A stretch of DNA of 48,381 nucleotides from Rachicladosporium sp. CCFEE 5018. Lineage: Eukaryota; Ascomycota; Dothideomycetes; Cladosporiales; Cladosporiaceae. Below the pieces are notes generated by a model. The model did not search any database. It saw only the letters and a list, made by a program, of their open reading frames with translations, and had not been told where the DNA came from. The translations under genes were made by a program, and so were the position numbers. Positions 27,035 to 38,101 of this stretch are shown here, piece by piece (the stretch's first letter is position 1; each line of letters opens with the position of its first letter). The stretch lies in assembly GCA_002077045.2 (NCBI GenBank), contig KZ111140.1, forward strand, positions 2,136,491-2,184,871, read 5' to 3'.

Positions 27035-30000
27035 TCAGAGCTCCATGGACTCTCCAATACCAAACGCCTGGGGATAAAAGCGACTCAACGTTCCGAGCCA
27101 GTCGTTGCTTTGACCAAGGTCGGGAACACGAGATCCTTCAATCGAATTCATCACCTTGCCCTTCTTCGGACCCTTCGGAATGCCTGCATCCTTCCGCTTG
27201 CGCCTGGTCAGCTTCGGCTTGGGCGTGACCTGGACGTCCGTTGCACCATCGAGCGCCACAGGCTCGCCAGTATCAGCACTGCCTTCTGCTTCGTTGCTGG
27301 CTAGGGTGGTCTGGCTGTCGCCACGGAGCTCTTGAATTCTCCTTGGCACATGGCCAGCCCAGCGTCCAGTAGCCGGTGGCACGAAGTTCCCGTTCGAGTC
27401 GAATGTCAGTGTTGGTGCGGCGCCAAGATCCGGAGTCATGCTTTCATTTATCGTCGCAGGTGACTGTGCGATGCCGTTGGGCACTCGTCTGCGGCGTGTA
27501 GGCGCGGATGCGGTCTGATCGAAGCGACTGTCTTCGCCTCCAACGGGTGCAGCGTTGAAGGGATCCGTATCCAGTCCGCCACGCTGCCGACGCTTGCGGA
27601 GCTCTCTGCCCTCAGCGTCGCGGACGATCCTCTGCGCGTCTGGGTCCTGGTAGCCGATCTTGCGAGCGTCAAAGCTGTAGTCGTATAGATCCGCTTCCTT
27701 CCTGTCCTCGAAGATTTCCGAATCGACAGGAAGTCTACCACCTTTGGCTGGGCGGCGAGGAATGCGTGCGTGAGGCGCTGTGATTTTGTCGAGCTCTAGA
27801 TATTCGTTCTGAAGCAAGCGAAGAGCTTCTTGGGCGTGTGCTGTTACAGCTTGAAGAGTTGCTTTCGGACGAATCGATGAGTCGTGACGAGTGAGCGCCT
27901 CTACGAATGCTTCTGCTGAATTGAGAGGCTGATAGAGGGCGCGCATAAGGGTTGCAGCTTCGTCGCCGTCATCATTGGGATCTACGTCTGACCATGACTC
28001 GGCGTAGAGAGATGGGTAGTTGATCGGATCATCGACTGGGTCTTCTTCTAGAGTCAATGGATTCAGTTTAGGCGTGGCGGTCTTGGACTTGGAAGAGGTG
28101 GACTTCGAAGTACGCCCAGGCACTGTGACTTCATCCAAGAGGCGACCTTCGCTATTCTGACTGATGCTACGGGCGTCCAATAAACTCGAAGTCTTCCTTG
28201 CTCCGAGCCTTCGGCGGCCAGGCTCTGCCTTGAGGAAGCCAGGCTCATTATCGTCGCTGCCATCTTCGTCGATGGGCTTCTTCGAGCGCGTGCTGCCTTT
28301 TCCCAGCTTTGTGGCAGCTTTGCGAGCCCACTTTCCTCCACCTCGATAGACCCAATCGAGTTCAGGCCACTTTTCTGGTCCCTCAGATCGGATGAGCAAC
28401 TCATGAAGACCAGGTGCGTCATCCGGAATTGGTATCTCTGACTTTGCAGATGAAGCTCTCCGGACCGAGGGCGCTGCCGGTGTGAGAGACAACTTGACCG
28501 AAGACGCAGCCGGCCCACGGACGGCAGTCTTATTGCTTGCGCCTGCTGGAGGCTTTCCTCGTGCCCAGCGGCCTTGACCTTTGTGGTAGAAGTTCTCCGC
28601 AGGATGTGCATTCACGTAGTTCGTATCGACAAGGTCACTATCCGAGGCCGATATCTGCGCTGTGGACTGTCCGGGAGTAGGTGTTGGTAGCGGCTTCGGC
28701 ATGAAAGGCGGTCTTGGACCGAATGCATATCGACCCTGACCACGGTGATGGAACTCCTGGTCGGGATGCGCATCGACGAAGTCCTTGTCCACCAGTCCTC
28801 TCGGAACGTCGTAGCCCTCGTCGTTGCTCGACTGCTCGACAGGCGCGGATGGAGGTGGTCGGGGTCCGCGTCTGTAGCGACAGCTCCCAGCGTGATGGAA
28901 GATAACATCTGGATGCGCATCGACGTACTCCTTGTCGTATGTCGTTCGAGATTGGTATTTCAGCATCTTTGGGGTCTCTTCGAAGACTGGCGAAGTCTCG
29001 AGCAGTACCCAGCGACCAGCGCCGAGGTTGTCGAATTCAGCGTCCGGGTGTCTGTTCTTGTACAATATCATATTCTCTTTCGAGAAGAAGCCGTCGATCG
29101 ATGGTGAGCCATCGGCTTGGTGGTCATTAGGTTGGTCCATTTTGGTGGCTGGTTCTGAGGTAATGACTCTGTACCAGCCGTTACCGCAGTGAGAGAATTT
29201 GACGTTGGGAAAGTCTCTGAGTTCGGTGGTGTGGTAGCGTCGAGAGTGATCAATGGGAGTGGTGGTAAGAGCTTCGACTTTCTGTAGTGAACGTGCGGAG
29301 CTTCGTCTGAACGTTGGCAGTGAGATCGGTGCAGTCACATGCGCAGCACTGACACGGTCTCCTTTCTTGTAGAAGCCATTACCACAGTGCCGCCATGTGA
29401 TCTCAGGGTGAGCAGTAACGTAGTCTCGTGTGAAGGTCACGGCACTGCCGTCGTCATCGTCGTCTGATTCACGTTCATCGGAGGCATCGTTCTCGTCCTC
29501 ACCATCGTCTTCACTATAATCATACTCGACGCTGACGAGTGGCTGCGACCGCCTGCTAGATCGTGCACTGCGGCGCTCGCTGGCAGTGAGCTCCTCATGC
29601 TGTGGCCGACGAGCACGGAGTGAATAAGCAGCCGACGCACTTTCATGTGCTCCTGATGAAGCCTGTTTCACAAGCTTGGGGAAGTCGACCGCTCTCGTTG
29701 GATATGGTTCCACATCACTGCGACGTCGTAAAGACAGGGTCACTGGTAAACTTTGAGTCGACACGGCTGCCCTCCGTTGCGGCGTCGCGGAGGTGGCTTG
29801 AGGCGTCGACGAGTTGACCAGTTTCGTTGTCGGCAGGTATCGGCCTTGTCCACGATGGATCCATTTGATCTCAGGATGGCGCAGAGTGAAAGCTTTGGAA
29901 TACGTGCCCTTGTGGTTTGGGCCATTTTCGTCGTCCGGAACGTTGGCATCGTTAACGTCGGCTGCCTGCAGACGTCGCAGGAGATCTGCAACGCCAGTGA

Positions 30001-30205
30001 TGACTAGGCGACCATTGACAACCTTGGTTGTTATCGATGGTCGTCGCGTAGTCCTGCGCTGCGGCGACAGCATTGGTGGCACAGTAGCCACCAGTATGTC
30101 AGAAGAGGTCGACGACGAGGACGGATCCAATCGACCCTTCTGGGCGTTAGCGGCGAGCCCATCGGAACCCCTTTTGACGCCTCGTTGACGACTGATCCTG
30201 TCCAT
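27035..30205 (-). CDS. Large HP/HxGxGRY repeat protein, copy B, shorter C-terminus
   Basis: 1056 aa from ATG 30205. All eight modules are present, although module 5 reads AGSCRY instead of AGSGRY, so the second glycine of the motif is lost. Compared with copy A it lacks a 12-residue block (36 bp, junction near 27526), has one extra residue in DGSAVTF, and ends 15 residues early because one extra base near 27036 creates TGA after GESMEL. The NLS-like KPKLTRRKRK tract before the end is intact. The family is not recognised. Confidence 0.85.
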   Translation of the reverse strand: MDRISRQRGVKRGSDGLAANAQKGRLDPSSSSTSSDILVATVPPMLSPQRRTTRRPSITTKVVNGRLVITGVADLLRRLQAADVNDANVPDDENGPNHKGTYSKAFTLRHPEIKWIHRGQGRYLPTTKLVNSSTPQATSATPQRRAAVSTQSLPVTLSLRRRSDVEPYPTRAVDFPKLVKQASSGAHESASAAYSLRARRPQHEELTASERRSARSSRRSQPLVSVEYDYSEDDGEDENDASDERESDDDDDGSAVTFTRDYVTAHPEITWRHCGNGFYKKGDRVSAAHVTAPISLPTFRRSSARSLQKVEALTTTPIDHSRRYHTTELRDFPNVKFSHCGNGWYRVITSEPATKMDQPNDHQADGSPSIDGFFSKENMILYKNRHPDAEFDNLGAGRWVLLETSPVFEETPKMLKYQSRTTYDKEYVDAHPDVIFHHAGSCRYRRGPRPPPSAPVEQSSNDEGYDVPRGLVDKDFVDAHPDQEFHHRGQGRYAFGPRPPFMPKPLPTPTPGQSTAQISASDSDLVDTNYVNAHPAENFYHKGQGRWARGKPPAGASNKTAVRGPAASSVKLSLTPAAPSVRRASSAKSEIPIPDDAPGLHELLIRSEGPEKWPELDWVYRGGGKWARKAATKLGKGSTRSKKPIDEDGSDDNEPGFLKAEPGRRRLGARKTSSLLDARSISQNSEGRLLDEVTVPGRTSKSTSSKSKTATPKLNPLTLEEDPVDDPINYPSLYAESWSDVDPNDDGDEAATLMRALYQPLNSAEAFVEALTRHDSSIRPKATLQAVTAHAQEALRLLQNEYLELDKITAPHARIPRRPAKGGRLPVDSEIFEDRKEADLYDYSFDARKIGYQDPDAQRIVRDAEGRELRKRRQRGGLDTDPFNAAPVGGEDSRFDQTASAPTRRRRVPNGIAQSPATINESMTPDLGAAPTLTFDSNGNFVPPATGRWAGHVPRRIQELRGDSQTTLASNEAEGSADTGEPVALDGATDVQVTPKPKLTRRKRKDAGIPKGPKKGKVMNSIEGSRVPDLGQSNDWLGTLSRFYPQAFGIGESMEL
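28322..29902 (-). repeat. Degenerate protein-repeat array, copy B
   Basis: Eight modules as in copy A; module 5 has Gly-to-Cys at the second conserved glycine. The rest of the array is almost unchanged between copies. Confidence 0.8.
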
Positions 30206-31566
30206 GTCAGCGACGAACACCTGACCGAGCGACACCTCGGCTGCACCACTACTGCACGAGATGAGGTTGTCAATACCAGATCAGATCAAGGGAGTGCCAG
30301 CCAAGCCAAGGCGTGCATGGACCAAGCCGTTCACTCACAAAGTCTGTCCGCTTGAACCAGGATCTCTGTGGGTGAGGTGCGTGTGCTCCTTCACCAGCAA
30401 CACGGTGATTCGGACGGCTGTATGCCCTTCCCGTATCGAAGAGAATTATTGAGATCATGTTAAGACTCGACGAGAGTCTCCTTGCTCGTGGGCGCGAGTC
30501 GTTACGCCCTCGCGACCGATCTGTTGCTCCCTCATGTCATGCTTGGACCGCGGAATGACTGGCTACAAAGAAGTCCTTGACTGCCTGATACTTTCGCATC
30601 GGCAAGCATAGGTAGTCTTGTCTGCTACATCACGGTATCGCGCACCAGAGATCATGGCTGCTACGCCTTCGCAAACTCGCCCGAAGGGCCCATTACTTCC
30701 GCCTCGATCAAAGGCAGCCACAATTCATAATGAAAATACTACATGCCAGCCCTCTGTCACCTTCGAGATCACTCATGAAGCCAAGAAGAAAGTGCGACCG
30801 CGGCGTACGGGTTACCAGCTTCACTGATGCGAATCTACAGAGTACTGACCGCTATGCAGCTAAGACATTCGACTCCTCTGCCACAGTATCACCTTTCCTC
30901 GATCCTCGCATCATTGAGCGTAGGCTTAGGGACAGCAGGCCTTGATTCCACCTCGCGCAGCTGTGCATCGGCACGAGAGACGAGGTACAATTTATGCCCC
31001 AAATCTAAACGAGATCGGCAACAGTGCACGAAGGCAACACTGCCATCGCCCTCACGAAAGTCTGAAGAGTCCTGTGCCACCTTGATGCACACTACGAGTG
31101 CGAACCAGTCTCGACTCAGCTGATGAGAAAATATGCTATACCAGGCATGATCTCGACTTTGCACCGCTCAACCGGGTTTGTAGAAGCATGGTGTAGAAAT
31201 GCTCTGGTAAGGGGTGGAAGCCACCAAGAGTGTCTCTTTCCTCATGGAAGAGCAGAATAATGAATGAGCACTGTCGCGTCTGCTGTTCCTCCATTTACAG
31301 TAGAAGTCAGGCCTAAGCTCCACTTCGGTCTAGGAATGGAGTCCAGCTGCACGCGCTAGTCGGCAGAGTTCCATCTGGCCCCCACGCAAAGCTCTCACCT
31401 GATAGAGTCACATACGCCCGATGCGCGAACTTCTCTACGATCTCACTCACTGTTGGACATATTCAACATCATACGGCATACGACTTTGCCTTTTGTCTTC
31501 TCATCAAGACAGCATCGCACGCCACACGACTTCCGAGCGCCTCGGAATACGTTTGCCTTCACTTCA
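30206..31566. promoter_or_regulatory. 1.36 kb divergent intergenic region, copy B
   Basis: Counterpart of 9751-11112, almost identical. It contains the small ORF 30654-30827. Nothing else recognised. Confidence 0.45.
30654..30827 (+). CDS. Small hypothetical ORF (57 aa), copy B
   Basis: Same as 10199-10372 with two residue changes (AATIHN, ITHEAK). Coding status doubtful. Confidence 0.2.
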   Translation: MAATPSQTRPKGPLLPPRSKAATIHNENTTCQPSVTFEITHEAKKKVRPRRTGYQLH

Positions 31567-33057
31567 ATGAGCATGTCTGGCGGAGCTCCCATCCCAGTGC
31601 CTGTATCTAGCGACAAGATATTATGCATTCCAGATCTACAGAAAGCAGCTTCAAAGAAACTGCCCACGAGTGCGCGAGGTATGTCATCATCGGTGATCGA
31701 GCCTCCTACCATGTTGCTAATTGAGTCCGCACAGAATTCTACAACTCCGGCTCAACAGACCAAATCACGATCAACGAGAACTCGACTGCGTTCTCGAAAT
31801 ATCGCCTGAGACCCCGTGTGCTGGTCGACGTCTCCAAGGCGGACACATCAACCGCCCTCTTCGGCCGCAAACTTGAGTTTCCGCTTGGGGTCTCGCCCGC
31901 TGGAATGCATGCCATGGCTCACCCCGACGGCGAAAAGGCTACCAGTCGCGCCTGCGCCAAAGCCGGTGTAGCGATGGGCATCAGCTCATATGCCAACTAC
32001 CCCATCGCTGATATCCGCTCTGCATGCTTATCATCATCCGGTATTCCGCAGATCGACCACGTAATCCAACTCTACACCATGAAAGATCGCGCTATGCAGC
32101 TCCGCATTATTCGCGAAGCTGAGGCACGGGGCTGCAAAGCGATCTTTCTTACTGCTGACTCGCCAGTCCTCGGCGTGCGGTACAACGAGTGGCGAAACGA
32201 CTTCCGCACGCCGGAAGGACTCGAGTTTCCGATTATTGAGCGGGACACGGAGATGATTCGGAAGGTGACGCATGATGATACCTTTACGTCCTTCAACGAT
32301 GATACACACAATTGGGCGAGGGACATCCCGTGGCTTAAGAGTGTGACGGGGATGGAGATCTGGATCAAAGGTTCGCATTCCTTCTCCAAATTGCATCGCT
32401 TCCCGGGAAGCTACTTTGTTGCGCATCGCGGCGCGAGGGTTTGGCCACAGCCATCAGTGCGAATTAGCGCAAGCTAAAGCTTCTCGGTACCGCTGCATGT
32501 CACTCGCAACCATCGCCGTCCGGGTGGTAGATGCACAGGAACCTCTTCGAACTCCCTGAGATGGTGAATAACTGACAGTAGACACAGGGATCCTCACAGC
32601 AGAGGACACACTTATGGCGATCGAAACGGGCTGCCACGGTATCATTGTCTCGAACCACGGTGGGCGGCAGCTCGACGGCGTCCCGGCTACGATAGACGCC
32701 TTGCCAGAGTGTGTGGCTGCAGCAGCTGGGCGAATCCGGATCCACGTTGACGGAGGGATCAGGAGTGGCACCGATATCTTCAAAGCCTTGGCATTGGGAG
32801 CGGAGTGCTGTTGGGTTGGGCGGCCGGCTATATGGGGCCTTGCTGTGAGTATTGTCGTTGCAACGACCGGCCTACTTTGTGAAGTTTTGCTGACAAAATT
32901 ACAGTACGATGGCCAGGCTGGCGTGGAGATTATGCTCGAAACACTGCGGATAGAGTTCAAGCGGTGCATGCAGCTCACAGGCTGCAATAGTGTGAAGGAT
33001 ATCACCAAGGCGTGTCTCGGGGTCTATCGCGTGGACGGGCCCCTTGCGAGACTGTAG
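31567..33057 (+). CDS. FMN-dependent 2-hydroxyacid dehydrogenase/oxidase, copy B
   Basis: CDS is join(31567..31678,31735..32370,32588..32844,32905..33057), 385 aa, exon lengths identical to copy A (112, 636, 257, 153). The SNHGGRQLD active-site stretch and DGGIRSGTD are unchanged; IRIHVDGG replaces IRIHFDGG of copy A, and Val is the more usual residue here in the family. Introns 2 (217 bp versus 223) and 3 (60 bp) are strongly diverged, while exon 2 is nearly identical and exon 3 moderately changed, so divergence rises abruptly within the gene. Confidence 0.88.
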
Positions 33058-33294
33058 AGGCCACCTGCCCATACACTTGATCATCGCGATCCTCGCACAG
33101 ACCTACATTCTCGAGACTCACCTCGTTGATGGTAACGACAGGCATAGCATCCCGAATGAGCTAGCAATATTCAAAATTAGCGTACTACCAAGTCTAAACT
33201 CCACCACGCGGTGTGGCGTATCCGTGTTCCGCCCAGGGTCCTCTTCCAATGCACCCCTCCCCCGTCCGTGCTTCCCTCTTCTCATATGATTCGT

Positions 33295-33941
33295 CTACAA
33301 AGCCTTCTCACTCGGCTTCGACTTGCCGCCTGGCGCAAAGCCGACACCATAAAGGTAGGTCAAGCTGCCTCCAATGCTCGCTCCGAAGAACAACAAGCCC
33401 AACGTCAACACACCAACAAGCACCTGCACGTTGCTTGGCGCATACGCAGCGTCACCAGTGAGAGCTGCTCCCAACTTCTCCCCAGCCACGCTGCTGGCCA
33501 GACTATCCGCAGCCGCAGACCTCTTCGTCCACCAAATCCACGTCCCGAGCGCTAGGACGACATCGTTGACAATCGCGTGCGCGATGACTGCCTTTGACTT
33601 GACCCTGACGGTCTTTCCATCCGCTTCGTATATGCCCTGGCGTTGGAACATGACTAGGGCTTGTTGACCCCCGGACGCGATGGAGGGAAGCATGGTGATC
33701 AGGCCGAGCGAGAGGAGGTAGTATGACGCCCGGGTAAGATCGGAGTCTATCGGGAGGAGTGAGGTAAGGGCCGAGGGGAGGTTTGGGCGAGCGAAGTAGG
33801 CGGCATCGAGGCCATAGGACAGGGCCAAGAAGGAAATGGGGAAGTGGACTGTTGCAGGGTGGATGGGTTTGCCGGGGCCGCTGGGAGTTGTATTTAGTAC
33901 GAGATATTAAACACTTAGGGTTGGGGTGGGGCTTACGACAT
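33295..33941 (-). CDS. DUF2231-type membrane protein, copy B
   Basis: CDS is complement(join(33295..33880,33937..33941)), 196 aa, with the same five-base first exon and 56 bp intron. One residue differs from copy A (LTGDAAY versus LTGAAAY). Confidence 0.75.
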
Positions 33942-34090
33942 GATTGCGGTGGTATATGTAGAGGTTGTTTGGGTATTGGGGGTGGATGTGAAAGAGCTGT
34001 ATGGAAAGGAAGTTGTTCCTTGACAATGCCACAGGGCTGCTATGGCAATCGTGGAGCCGTGTGTACATGTAAGCCGAGTTGCAAGCTCAA

Positions 34091-34099
34091 TGATTGGCT
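34091..34099 (-). promoter_or_regulatory. CCAAT-box upstream of DUF2231, copy B
   Basis: AGCCAATCA toward the DUF2231 gene, same position relative to its ATG as in copy A. Confidence 0.35.
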
Positions 34100-34744
34100 C
34101 GGTACGACGCGAAGGGCGTGTGCATTGGAGATCTATTTCTGGGCAAGCGTGGAAGGAGCGATCTGGATTGCGCGATTCACCGACAACCGCGTCAGTTGAA
34201 TATCATAGCTGCAGTAGTACGTGAAAATTGTTAGATCCCTCTATGGTCGATACACGAGCTATCATAGGGGCTGCGGCAGACCTGCCGGTTGCTCAAGAAA
34301 GGATCCCAGCCTCATGGCGTGAAGGCGAATCGCGATCCACAAAAGCCGTCACCTCCGCTTGTCCAACAACCTCTACGCTCTTGTGCTATGACAAAAGCAC
34401 CATGCAACAGTAGGTCTGCGTTCCAATGTAGGTTTCAGAGAACCCGTCGGTTCCTAGTGACATGGGAATGAGCTCGAGGCTTTCACAACCCTGGCGCACT
34501 GGCGGGATCTTGCTCTGGGCAAAGCCTGCACGAGCACATCCGACCTTCCAGGCATTTGGAGAAAGGGTGGCGAAAGAGCGCCTGCTCATGAAAATCTGGG
34601 AGGGCTGCACTCGCGGAGTCCGCCTTCTTCGCATGTCTTCGAGCCTGAGGCGCACGTAGCAAGATACGCTTTCACGCTTACAAATGCGAGTCGCAAGCTA
34701 GCCAGCCACGACCATGGGGCATTGACACTGCCCAGGTACGAAGG

Positions 34745-34752
34745 TATATAAG
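34745..34752 (+). promoter_or_regulatory. TATA box of RidA, copy B (TATATAAG)
   Basis: Consensus TATA box 97 bp upstream of the RidA ATG; copy A has TATAGAAG here. Confidence 0.5.
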
Positions 34753-34841
34753 CCGAAGCGCGCGCGAGAAACCAGTCACTTCACTCCCACGAGTAGAAGT
34801 TGCGACCCTCTGCCCCACTACTTGCCTTCGAGTCACCGAAC

Positions 34842-35325
34842 ATGTCTGCGCAATACTCCTCCTACCCCGGCTATGGCAGCTGGGCAGAAGAAAATTACCA
34901 CTACAGCCAAGCAGTCCGCATTGGCAACGTGCTCAAGATCTCTGGCCAAGGTAAGGACCCTAGTCTTGACTTCTCCTCCGCCGCGCCCACCTCGCAAAGC
35001 CCTCATGCTCACGCCTTCATCAGGTGGCTGGGACCCCAAGTCTGCGCCTCCAGAAATCGTCCCCGGTATCGACGCGCAAATCGATCAGGCATTCGCCAAT
35101 ATAGACCTCACGCTCAAGACTGCCGGCGGCAAGGGGTGGAGCCAGGTGTACAGCGTGCGAAGCTACCATGTGTTCACAGATCGGGCGGTGACTATGGGGG
35201 CTATGGTACGAAATCTGAAGAAGTACTTTCCAGATCACAAGCCGATTTGGACGGCGGTCGGGGTGACGGTGCTGGCGGCGCAGGGTATGGAGGTCGAGAT
35301 CGAGGTTGAGGCGATGATGGAGTAA
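34842..35325 (+). CDS. RidA/YjgF/UK114 family protein, copy B
   Basis: CDS is join(34842..34950,35024..35325), 136 aa, intron 73 bp. About eight residues differ from copy A: GNVLKIS, TLKTAGGKGW, TMGAM, KKYFPD, TAVGV, AMME. KKYFPDHKP looks closer to what the family usually has before the PIWT strand than the KKFPPD of copy A. Confidence 0.82.
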
Positions 35326-36222
35326 GTGAGGTACCACATAGGGTAGTCTCGGTGGACCTCTGCCTCTCCAATAGTTCGGACGGATCTGTAGTACTAAGGG
35401 CAGCTACAGCAGCAGATGCTTTACTACTTATCTTCCGTGAGAGGGTTGACTGGAAGATTGCTCCTTGTGTCGTTTCTTCGAGGTCTTTACTTTCACGGGC
35501 TCGGAATTTTCCGTACTCCACCGCTGCGAGTTGTGATAGTCATAGTCATGAGAGCGCAAGCACATCGCAGACGCTTGAACGTTTGGAGAGCCGAAGGTCG
35601 TTTTGCGAACAAATGTGCGCTCGATGATTGGCTCGACAGACTGCGGGGTTTGACAGACCTGTTCTGGGATGTGAGAGAGCCACCTCCAGCCACCTCACGC
35701 CAGAAGCATTGCTTCGACAATCGGGCCAACATCTCCGAGTGCACGAATGATCGATAATACACGACACGGCAACCATCACAGAGACCCATCACCACTATCC
35801 ACTCGAAGTCTAGGGGCCAAACATCAGACTACGAGGCATCGCAAAGGCCCAGTAGACCTTTCCTACCGTGAAACAGTAGGCTACCTTTCTCATAAGTCAC
35901 TACCTAGAAACGTTCTCCAACGGTGAGAACGCACACCATCGCAGCAAGAATAATCGCAGAATGCCCCTGCCACCTCATCCGAGCACATGCGATCTCACGA
36001 AACGGTGGCGTTCTTGGATCAATACGCCTCGTCTTGGGCCAAGATCTCCAAGAGGTAGCTATGTGAAACTGCAAGCCACAAAGCATGATGTGTACAAATG
36101 AGGACGCCCATCACGCGACTCCACGCCCTGCGGATGGTGTGGGCATTGGAGCAGGTATCGTTTATTACACAGACGAATGTAGGCATTGGCCCGGCCCAAC
36201 CCCACCTGAAGCCATACCCACC
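35326..36222. other. intergenic RidA to membrane protein 1, copy B
   Basis: 897 bp. TGATTGGCT at 35625-35633 is kept. From 36085 an ATG-initiated frame runs in phase into the membrane protein ORF (46 extra codons); the same stretch in copy A is closed by TAA, so it is probably 5' leader. Confidence 0.45.
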
Positions 36223-36834
36223 ATGTGCTACATACCCAAGGCACGCGCGGAGCTACGCTATCCTTCCGATCTGCTGTCAGGCTTGACACTATCGCCACCA
36301 GTCATGTCTTCAAGGCCAGTTCTCGCCGACGAAAAGCGCGATGATCAGGCACCATGGTACCAACTTCTCTTCAACAACGCAGCATCTTACGCCAGCATCT
36401 TCGCATCTGTCATGTACTCACTCTTGGTACCGGATGCTGATGCCCACAAGTCCTTCCAAGACTCCCTAGGACGACGCAGCAGTGGGTATGGTGGCGTTGC
36501 GAGCCCGATCTCATTCTTCTGCCTGGTGCTGCTTTGTCAAGGCATCGCATTGCTATTCAGCTCTCGCGACAAAGTAATGCTCAGTGCTTACAGTGAAAAC
36601 GCACGGAGCACCCGACCTTTATCAGCAGCAACAACATTCTTAGCGTTTCAAGGCCTACTGCTGGTCAGCACTACCGTGTCTTGTCTAGCAGTGAGAGCAA
36701 ATGTTCCTCTGGTTGAAGGCATGGGAATTTGGCGCACTGTGGCTAGTGGGGCTATCGGTGCAACCTGCTGGATATTGCACACATTTCGAAAGACGAAGTC
36801 GCAATTGAGAGGGACGTGGATGGGAGGAACGTAA
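36223..36834 (+). CDS. Four-helix membrane protein 1, copy B
   Basis: 203 aa from the ATG equivalent to copy A's. Four hydrophobic segments as in copy A, with WYQLLFNNAASYASIF at the first. Many residues differ (for example VPDADAHKSFQ versus VLDSDTHNSLQ, and ATCWILHTFRKTKSQ versus ATTWLVYTFFETMSQ), and one residue is inserted (SAATTFLAF). WYQ is preserved here and in both copies of gene 2, while copy A gene 1 has CHQ. The frame is open 46 codons further upstream, making the true N-terminus uncertain. Confidence 0.7.
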   Translation: MCYIPKARAELRYPSDLLSGLTLSPPVMSSRPVLADEKRDDQAPWYQLLFNNAASYASIFASVMYSLLVPDADAHKSFQDSLGRRSSGYGGVASPISFFCLVLLCQGIALLFSSRDKVMLSAYSENARSTRPLSAATTFLAFQGLLLVSTTVSCLAVRANVPLVEGMGIWRTVASGAIGATCWILHTFRKTKSQLRGTWMGGT

Positions 36835-37374
36835 TTGGTGCTGGCTGTTGTCGACATCGGGACGGGCACGAAATGGCTCTGGCGATTGACTGTTGATGCC
36901 GGAATTACACGAGGGTTTGAAGCGCGAGGCAGTGCCGATATCCTAATGTAATTCATACGATATCACTTGCACGCAGTGTGCACTGTATCACGCCATCCAT
37001 GCCAACCACATCTCGCCATCCATGCATGTGGTCAGGCGAGGCGCGTGGATGAGCTTATAAGATTGATTCTGGTCGCAGACGATTGCATTACATCCACTCA
37101 AGCTAGTGCAGCTCCGTGACTGCGCTTCTTGTAGCACCCAAACACTCCTGCGCCGTTATCCACGGCCCTACAACGCTCGATCCGACCCTCGAAAGCAGCA
37201 GGAGAGACGAGACTCGTCATTGTCTTTTCACGGAGGTCACAACTCACTCACAAATAATGTGCCAGGACAATCCACTGCCACGACTAAGCTAATAGAAGCC
37301 CTATCTACGGTTCGAACATTCGGAGAATCGAACCCACCTCGCAACGGAGCTTCCGTGACAGAGATATCGACGCA
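36835..37374. other. intergenic between paralogous membrane genes, copy B
   Basis: 540 bp, almost unalignable with copy A. An imperfect palindrome GGTTCGA-N12-TCGAACC spans 37311-37336. No gene seen. Confidence 0.45.
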
Positions 37375-38055
37375 ATGGCTGAAGTAGGCTTCTTCCGCAC
37401 TCTCTTCCCCGAGCAAGCCTTCTACAGCGATGTCAGCGGCGACCACATAATCGCCTGGTACCAAGACCTCTTCAGCGGTTCCACAGTTTATGCTAGCATT
37501 CTGGCCTCCGTTATGTTCTCTTCAATGCTTCTGGACCCCGACAAGACATTATACTCCGACGCCCAGCGCCACGACATCAGAACATACAGCGCGGTCGGGG
37601 CGGTCCTGTTCGTGTGCCTTGTCCTCTTCTGCCAGTGCTTCAGCCTGGTCCTAAAGTTCCACGGCAAGATGTTGGCAATGGCTTACGATTCGAAGCATGT
37701 TTGGTTAAGAATCATGCTGCAGACGCTCTCGCTGCTGTTTCAGCAATTACTGCTTGTGGGTACTGTGTTCTTCTGCCTCGTCGTCCGGGTGTACCATCAT
37801 GCGGTCGGACTGATAGGAATGGTGATCACGTTCGTGGTTATTGCTGTCAGTTTCGGCAGCTGGTTCGTCACTGCGGTTATCGAGACTAGGTCCCAGTGCA
37901 AAAAATGGGCCGGACAGCCGTGGGTCACCGCGGAGGTGGCGCGGCGCATCGAAATGGAGGCAGCTTACCAGTTCTCGAGGGAGGTCGAAGAGCGAGCCAT
38001 GGGCAGATTGACGAACGCAGGTCAGATCGTGTCAACTCAGGTCCATCGAGTATAG
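37375..38055 (+). CDS. Four-helix membrane protein 2, copy B
   Basis: 226 aa. Starts MAEVGFFRTLFPEQAFYSDVSGDHI, then WYQDLFSGSTVYASILASVMFSSML and three further helices as in copy A, with about a quarter of bases changed. The charged tail is shorter and differs in sequence (RRIEMEAAYQFSREVEERAMG). The conserved helices against a free tail suggest selection on the membrane part. Function unknown. Confidence 0.72.
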   Translation: MAEVGFFRTLFPEQAFYSDVSGDHIIAWYQDLFSGSTVYASILASVMFSSMLLDPDKTLYSDAQRHDIRTYSAVGAVLFVCLVLFCQCFSLVLKFHGKMLAMAYDSKHVWLRIMLQTLSLLFQQLLLVGTVFFCLVVRVYHHAVGLIGMVITFVVIAVSFGSWFVTAVIETRSQCKKWAGQPWVTAEVARRIEMEAAYQFSREVEERAMGRLTNAGQIVSTQVHRV

Positions 38056-38101
38056 ACCCCACGTCCAAGACAGTGGACCCAGTCAGAGACATATTCTTCG
38101 C

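Larger units (their letters stand above)
33942..34841. promoter_or_regulatory. Divergent promoter region DUF2231 / RidA, copy B
   Basis: 900 bp. CCAAT element at 34091-34099 (150 bp before the DUF2231 ATG) and TATATAAG at 34745-34752 (97 bp before RidA). No gene seen. Confidence 0.45.

Noticed and set aside
37311..37339. tRNA-like T-arm (TTCGA...TCGAACC) upstream of membrane protein 2, copy B
   Set aside because: The arms do not form a proper T-stem/loop, no acceptor, D or anticodon arm fits around it, and the sequence is absent from copy A.
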